From Planctomycetota bacterium (GTDB taxonomy: Bacteria; Planctomycetota; UBA8108; UBA1146), in NCBI GenBank assembly GCA_018694835.1, contig JABHOG010000066.1, positions 1 through 55,374 of the forward strand: a stretch of DNA of 55,374 bases, given 5' to 3'. The position numbers and the translations under genes were made by a program. The notes under the pieces were generated by a model, which saw only the letters and a list, made by a program, of their open reading frames with translations, was not told the DNA's origin and ran no database searches. This document shows, in pieces, positions 52,187 to 55,374 of the stretch (position 1 is its first letter; each line of letters opens with the position of its first letter).

Positions 52187-53532
52187 CGATCCTCTCGATC
52201 CCACACCACTTTGCCTGCGATGATGGTCTTCATCACCCGCGCACCTGGCTCCAGGGGGTCGGCGTCGAATAGAACGAAGTGAGGCTCTTTCCCCTCCTCA
52301 ACCGTTCCCATCCGATCATCGAGTCCCAGCAATCGCGCCGCTTCCAGAGTCACCGAAGCGAGGGCGGCCTCGCGCGAAAGCCCGTACCGAACCAACTCGG
52401 CAAGTTTCGCCGGTACCCCTCTCATTCCCGCAAAGTTGTCTGTTGCAGGTAGCGTGATCACGGTGCAACCACCCCTGGCCAGCACCACTGGAATGTGAAT
52501 TCTCGAGTAAGTATCGGGAAACGCACTGAGCGCAGGGGGGACCAGAACCGTGGCCTTACGCTCTGTGAGGAGTTCTACAACCTCGTGAAAAGCGCCGGTG
52601 CGAGACACCGGCAACTGGAAGATCGACAAGGGATCTCGATCCTTCAGTTCCTTGACACTCGCGATGGCAGAGTCGAGATGCAGGATCAAGCCAGGAGTCT
52701 GGGCGGAAAATACGATGGGAAGCGCATCCTCCTTCTCCTCGAGAATCTTGACCAGTTCGATCACCGCAGGATTCATCTCTGGTGGCTGAAACTCCTTGGG
52801 CTTTCCATCGTCTGCTTTTTCAGTTGCGGGCTTGTCGCTCTTCTTGTCACCCGCGGCGGCATCTCCAGCATCTTTCTTGGACTCCTCTTGTTCCTTCTTC
52901 TTCGCCGCTTCCTGCTCCTCGTCCCACTTCTCTCGCGCCTTCTTGACCTTATCGATCTCGCCGCGAGCCACATCGAAGCCCTTCCCGACCGAGGTGTAGA
53001 TCCCTCTCGGAGATCTGCCGTTGAGAGGGAGATAGGCGGCCGCCTTGAGGATTCGATCGGAATCGTCTGGTGTCGTCTTCACCACCACTGCGTGACCCGG
53101 GAATCCTGACCCTGAGGGAACCAAAGATGCCGCAACGAAGCCCGCCTCAAGAAAGTCCTCCCACGGCATCAACTCTTCGTCCAGTTGCCTGAGCGGCGAC
53201 AAGTTGCAGTTGGTTCCGTTTTTCGACAAACTCTGAAGTCCATGACTCGATCTCGCCAGGATCATCCCTGCCATCAAGGTCTGACCTGGAGCATCGATGA
53301 TGCGTGCATTCTTCGGATACTCCAGCTGGTTGCCCACCAGCGTGATCTTGCCCTCATCGATCACCACTTCACCCGGCTCCAGCACCTCACCGGTTCCGGT
53401 GATCACCCGAGAAGCACGGATCACCGTGACTCGTTGAACATCGTCGGACGCTCCAAACAGAGCCAGTGGTTGCCACAACAATACCAACAGCAAGAACCGA
53501 ATCAGTGGTCGACAGTCGTCGCGGCGCTTCAT
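52183..53532 (-). CDS. exported amidohydrolase-like protein with a charged insertion
   Basis: This 449-residue protein has a signal peptide (IRFLLLVLLWQPLALFGAS) and an amidohydrolase composite domain. The metal-binding HxH is replaced (LMAGMILARSSHGLQS), and the His/Asp positions further on are not recognisable, so catalysis is doubtful. Residues about 190-250 are an extremely charged Lys/Glu/Asp-rich insertion (KKAREKWDEEQEAAKKKEQE and onward) that may be a coiled coil or a flexible tether. The C-terminal AARLLGLDDRMGTVEEGKEPHFVLFDADPL segment is the part of the family that is kept. It shares a one-base TGATG junction with the intact paralogue upstream and an ATGA overlap with the one downstream. 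Confidence 0.75.
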   Translation of the reverse strand: MKRRDDCRPLIRFLLLVLLWQPLALFGASDDVQRVTVIRASRVITGTGEVLEPGEVVIDEGKITLVGNQLEYPKNARIIDAPGQTLMAGMILARSSHGLQSLSKNGTNCNLSPLRQLDEELMPWEDFLEAGFVAASLVPSGSGFPGHAVVVKTTPDDSDRILKAAAYLPLNGRSPRGIYTSVGKGFDVARGEIDKVKKAREKWDEEQEAAKKKEQEESKKDAGDAAAGDKKSDKPATEKADDGKPKEFQPPEMNPAVIELVKILEEKEDALPIVFSAQTPGLILHLDSAIASVKELKDRDPLSIFQLPVSRTGAFHEVVELLTERKATVLVPPALSAFPDTYSRIHIPVVLARGGCTVITLPATDNFAGMRGVPAKLAELVRYGLSREAALASVTLEAARLLGLDDRMGTVEEGKEPHFVLFDADPLEPGARVMKTIIAGKVVWDREDR

Positions 53533-54770
53533 CAGAAGACCCTCTTCCCGTTGGCGTCGTACGTCACCTGGCCGTCGATCACCGTCATCTCACAAGATGA
53601 TCGCGGGTCGATGGGGTCTCCAGTCCAGAGACAGAAATCGGCATCGAGCCCCACTGTGATGCTGCCGAGGCGGTGATCCATCATCAGGGCTTCTGCTGGA
53701 ATCCTGGTGACTCCCTTGAGAGCCTCGTAAGGAGTCCAGCCGTAGTAGCAAGCCATCGATGCCTGGTAGAACAGTTCCTCCTGCGGCACCACCGGAGAGT
53801 CGGTATTGATCCCGAGCTGGCGAACGCCTCCCTGCCACCACCTCGCAGCGTTGCCCATGATGCGACGCTGGGTCCGGTCGTAATGAAGTTGCCGCGGCCC
53901 ATTGATGGTGTAAATACTCTGATCCTCATTGACCAGCCGCGCCACCTTCCAGGCATCGAAGGTGGAGTGGTCGAGCACCGTGCGAATTCCGAACTCACCG
54001 GCGACCATCTTGACGGTGGTCATCAGCACCTGATAGATCTGGGTATGAACCGAGGCCACGGTTTCTCGACGAAACAGCGCCCTGAACTCTTCCCAGTGCA
54101 GATCCTTGGGAGGTTCATCCGCCCGTTCCCCCTGCTCCCATGCAGTCCGCGCCTTGTGGTATTCCATCGCCTTGCGCAGCGTCTGCCGGGTGTTGAAGTT
54201 CATGAACGATCGCCCCACTCCATAGAAGTATCGCTCGGGGTTCCCCGCCTGGGCGATCTTCAACGAGCCGGGGGCCTTCAAGACCGCCTCCTCGACGCTA
54301 CCGGTTCCGGCGGTCTTGAGGATGGTGCCGAATCCTGACATGTTGTTTCCACTGCCTGGAATCGTCAGCACAGTGGTCACGCCGCCGGCACGAGCTCGTT
54401 CCATCTCCACCCCATCGGGAACGATCGCCTCGAGCGTTCGAAGCCCTGGGTTGGTCAGGTAGATGTAATCATGGAGGTCGGGACTGGAACCACCGGTGTG
54501 GTTATGACACTCGACCATCCCCGGAACCAGCCACAACTGGGGTTTTTCGATGACCGTAGCTCCTGGCGGAACTTCAACATCACGGGAGCGCCCCACCGCT
54601 GTGATCTTGCCATCGGTGACGATCACTATTGCGTTATTGATCACCCGGTCATCGCCATCCATGGTGACGACCTTGCCCACTCGAAAAGCGTGCACCTCTG
54701 CCGCTGCAAACAAATCGCTGACCGAGGTGACGATGAATAGTGTCAGTAATATCCAGGTGCAGGTCCTCAT
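53532..54770 (-). CDS. exported amidohydrolase with intact metal-binding motif
   Basis: This 412-residue protein has a signal peptide (TWILLTLFIVTSVSDLFAA). Unlike its three neighbours it keeps the active-site pattern: HNH in VPGMVECHNHTGG (about 86-98), His in SVHTQIYQVL, His in TVLDHSTFDAWKVA and Asp in LGINTDSPVV. This is the imidazolonepropionase-like/prolidase-like branch of metal-dependent hydrolases. The substrate is unknown; cyclic amides, dipeptides or similar small molecules are typical. It overlaps the upstream paralogue by ATGA and the downstream one by a single base, so all four should be translated from one mRNA. Confidence 0.82.
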   Translation of the reverse strand: MRTCTWILLTLFIVTSVSDLFAAAEVHAFRVGKVVTMDGDDRVINNAIVIVTDGKITAVGRSRDVEVPPGATVIEKPQLWLVPGMVECHNHTGGSSPDLHDYIYLTNPGLRTLEAIVPDGVEMERARAGGVTTVLTIPGSGNNMSGFGTILKTAGTGSVEEAVLKAPGSLKIAQAGNPERYFYGVGRSFMNFNTRQTLRKAMEYHKARTAWEQGERADEPPKDLHWEEFRALFRRETVASVHTQIYQVLMTTVKMVAGEFGIRTVLDHSTFDAWKVARLVNEDQSIYTINGPRQLHYDRTQRRIMGNAARWWQGGVRQLGINTDSPVVPQEELFYQASMACYYGWTPYEALKGVTRIPAEALMMDHRLGSITVGLDADFCLWTGDPIDPRSSCEMTVIDGQVTYDANGKRVF

Positions 54771-55374
54771 CTCGGGACCTCCTCTCCATGGATGAAGACC
54801 CTCTGAAGGCGACTTCCCGCCTCCAGTGGATGTCCATTCCAGATCAACAGGTCTGCATCGAGACCGCTCTTGATCGATCCCACTCGATTGGCTGCCCCCA
54901 GTGCCTGGGCTGCTCCGATAGTCAGTGCATGCAATGCAGCATCGGCACTCATGCCACGCTCGACCGCTTGCATCGCCTGCTGTTGCAGGGAACGAGCGCC
55001 ATCCGAAGCTTGGCTCTGAAACGCCACGCTGATGCCGGAGCGACTCAGGAAATTGCCCGGGGCAAAAGTCTGCCGCTGGATGGTGAAACTCGATTCTGCT
55101 GGCAAGATGACCGATACAGATTTCTCCGCCAGCAGGTCACGGTATAGACGCATCTCCTGACCCAGCCGCAGGGTCAAAGGAATCTTCTTCTCAGAAAAGA
55201 ACTCGATCACCTTGGCGGCCACTTCCAGTCCCGTGGGAGTCACCACCACCGGAATCTGTCCCTCGAGGACCTTTCGAACCGGCTCCAGCGCAAGATTGAC
55301 GCGGGGAGCGTTGGGTCGTCCATCTTCATCGCGTTTCTTGCGCCGTTCCACCTTGAACGATTTCGCTTCCTTGC
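54767..55374 (-). CDS. amidohydrolase-like protein, C-terminal part cut by the window end
   Basis: The frame is open past a GTG at 55351 to the end of the window, so this is the C-terminal portion (about 200 residues) of a larger gene. It shows a basic stretch (KVERRKKRDED), a barrel segment with VVVTPTGLEVAAKVIEFF, and the family C-terminus AAQALGAANRVGSIKSGLDADLLIWNG. In the region of the catalytic Asp it reads GISVAFQSQASDGA, so the usual GTDS signature is altered. It is the first visible gene of the four-gene amidohydrolase operon and overlaps the next gene by ATGA (TCAT at 54767-54770). Confidence 0.7.
   Translation of the reverse strand, partial: KEAKSFKVERRKKRDEDGRPNAPRVNLALEPVRKVLEGQIPVVVTPTGLEVAAKVIEFFSEKKIPLTLRLGQEMRLYRDLLAEKSVSVILPAESSFTIQRQTFAPGNFLSRSGISVAFQSQASDGARSLQQQAMQAVERGMSADAALHALTIGAAQALGAANRVGSIKSGLDADLLIWNGHPLEAGSRLQRVFIHGEEVPR

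Overview
The window looks like chromosomal DNA of a free-living, probably marine or aquatic, member of the Planctomycetota. The main clue is three secreted proteins (22012-23829, 26454-27329, 48577-50634) that end in, or carry near the end, the dockerin-like calcium-loop domain common in planctomycete genomes (FIRGD, then LADPI or LADAI, then a second loop with ISDAI or ISDGL). The taxonomic call is an inference, since there is no rRNA or phylogenetic marker here. Coding density is very high, no tRNA, rRNA, insertion sequence or CRISPR array was seen, and neighbouring genes commonly overlap by ATGA.

Region 1 (1-1350) is the 3' end of a surface or secreted beta-helix protein. Region 2 (1513-22025) is the centrepiece: eight same-strand genes, every junction a 4-base start/stop overlap, in the order pfaD, pfaA, pfaC, oleA, oleB, oleC, oleD, Sfp-type phosphopantetheinyl transferase. 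The first three form a complete iterative polyunsaturated fatty acid (PUFA) synthase with the gene order and domain layout of myxobacterial pfa1-2-3. The next four are a complete head-to-head hydrocarbon pathway: Claisen condensation, ketone reduction, beta-lactone formation and beta-lactone decarboxylation. The last gene would activate the three tandem acyl carrier domains of PfaA. Read together, the operon encodes a self-contained route to long-chain polyunsaturated olefins (polyenes), with the PUFA synthase wired directly to the Ole enzymes rather than to phospholipid synthesis.

Region 3 (22012-31240) holds a cohesin-like/dockerin-like secreted protein, a mitochondrial-type aconitase, a second small dockerin-like protein, a PAC2-family protein in an A+T-richer stretch, a UbiA-type prenyltransferase close to decaprenyl-phosphate phosphoribosyltransferase, and a queG-CPBP protease pair. 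Region 4 (31514-38065) has a rhodanese, a methyltransferase, a 16-bp tandem repeat array, two short-chain dehydrogenases, a CvpA-like membrane protein, a DUF885 metallopeptidase-like protein and miaE. Region 5 (38117-42513) encodes a molybdopterin oxidoreductase with a fused ferredoxin-NrfD membrane partner, apparently facing the cytoplasm because no Tat signal is visible. Region 6 (42690-48580) is an AddB-AddA recombination nuclease-helicase pair. Region 7 (48577-55374) has an FG-GAP/thrombospondin-3-like/dockerin-like secreted protein and a tandem set of four amidohydrolase-like exported proteins, of which only one visibly keeps the metal-binding residues.

The pfa-ole-PPTase operon is the best candidate for an undescribed system. 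Each part belongs to a known family, but this one-operon arrangement and its implied product deserve experimental confirmation.
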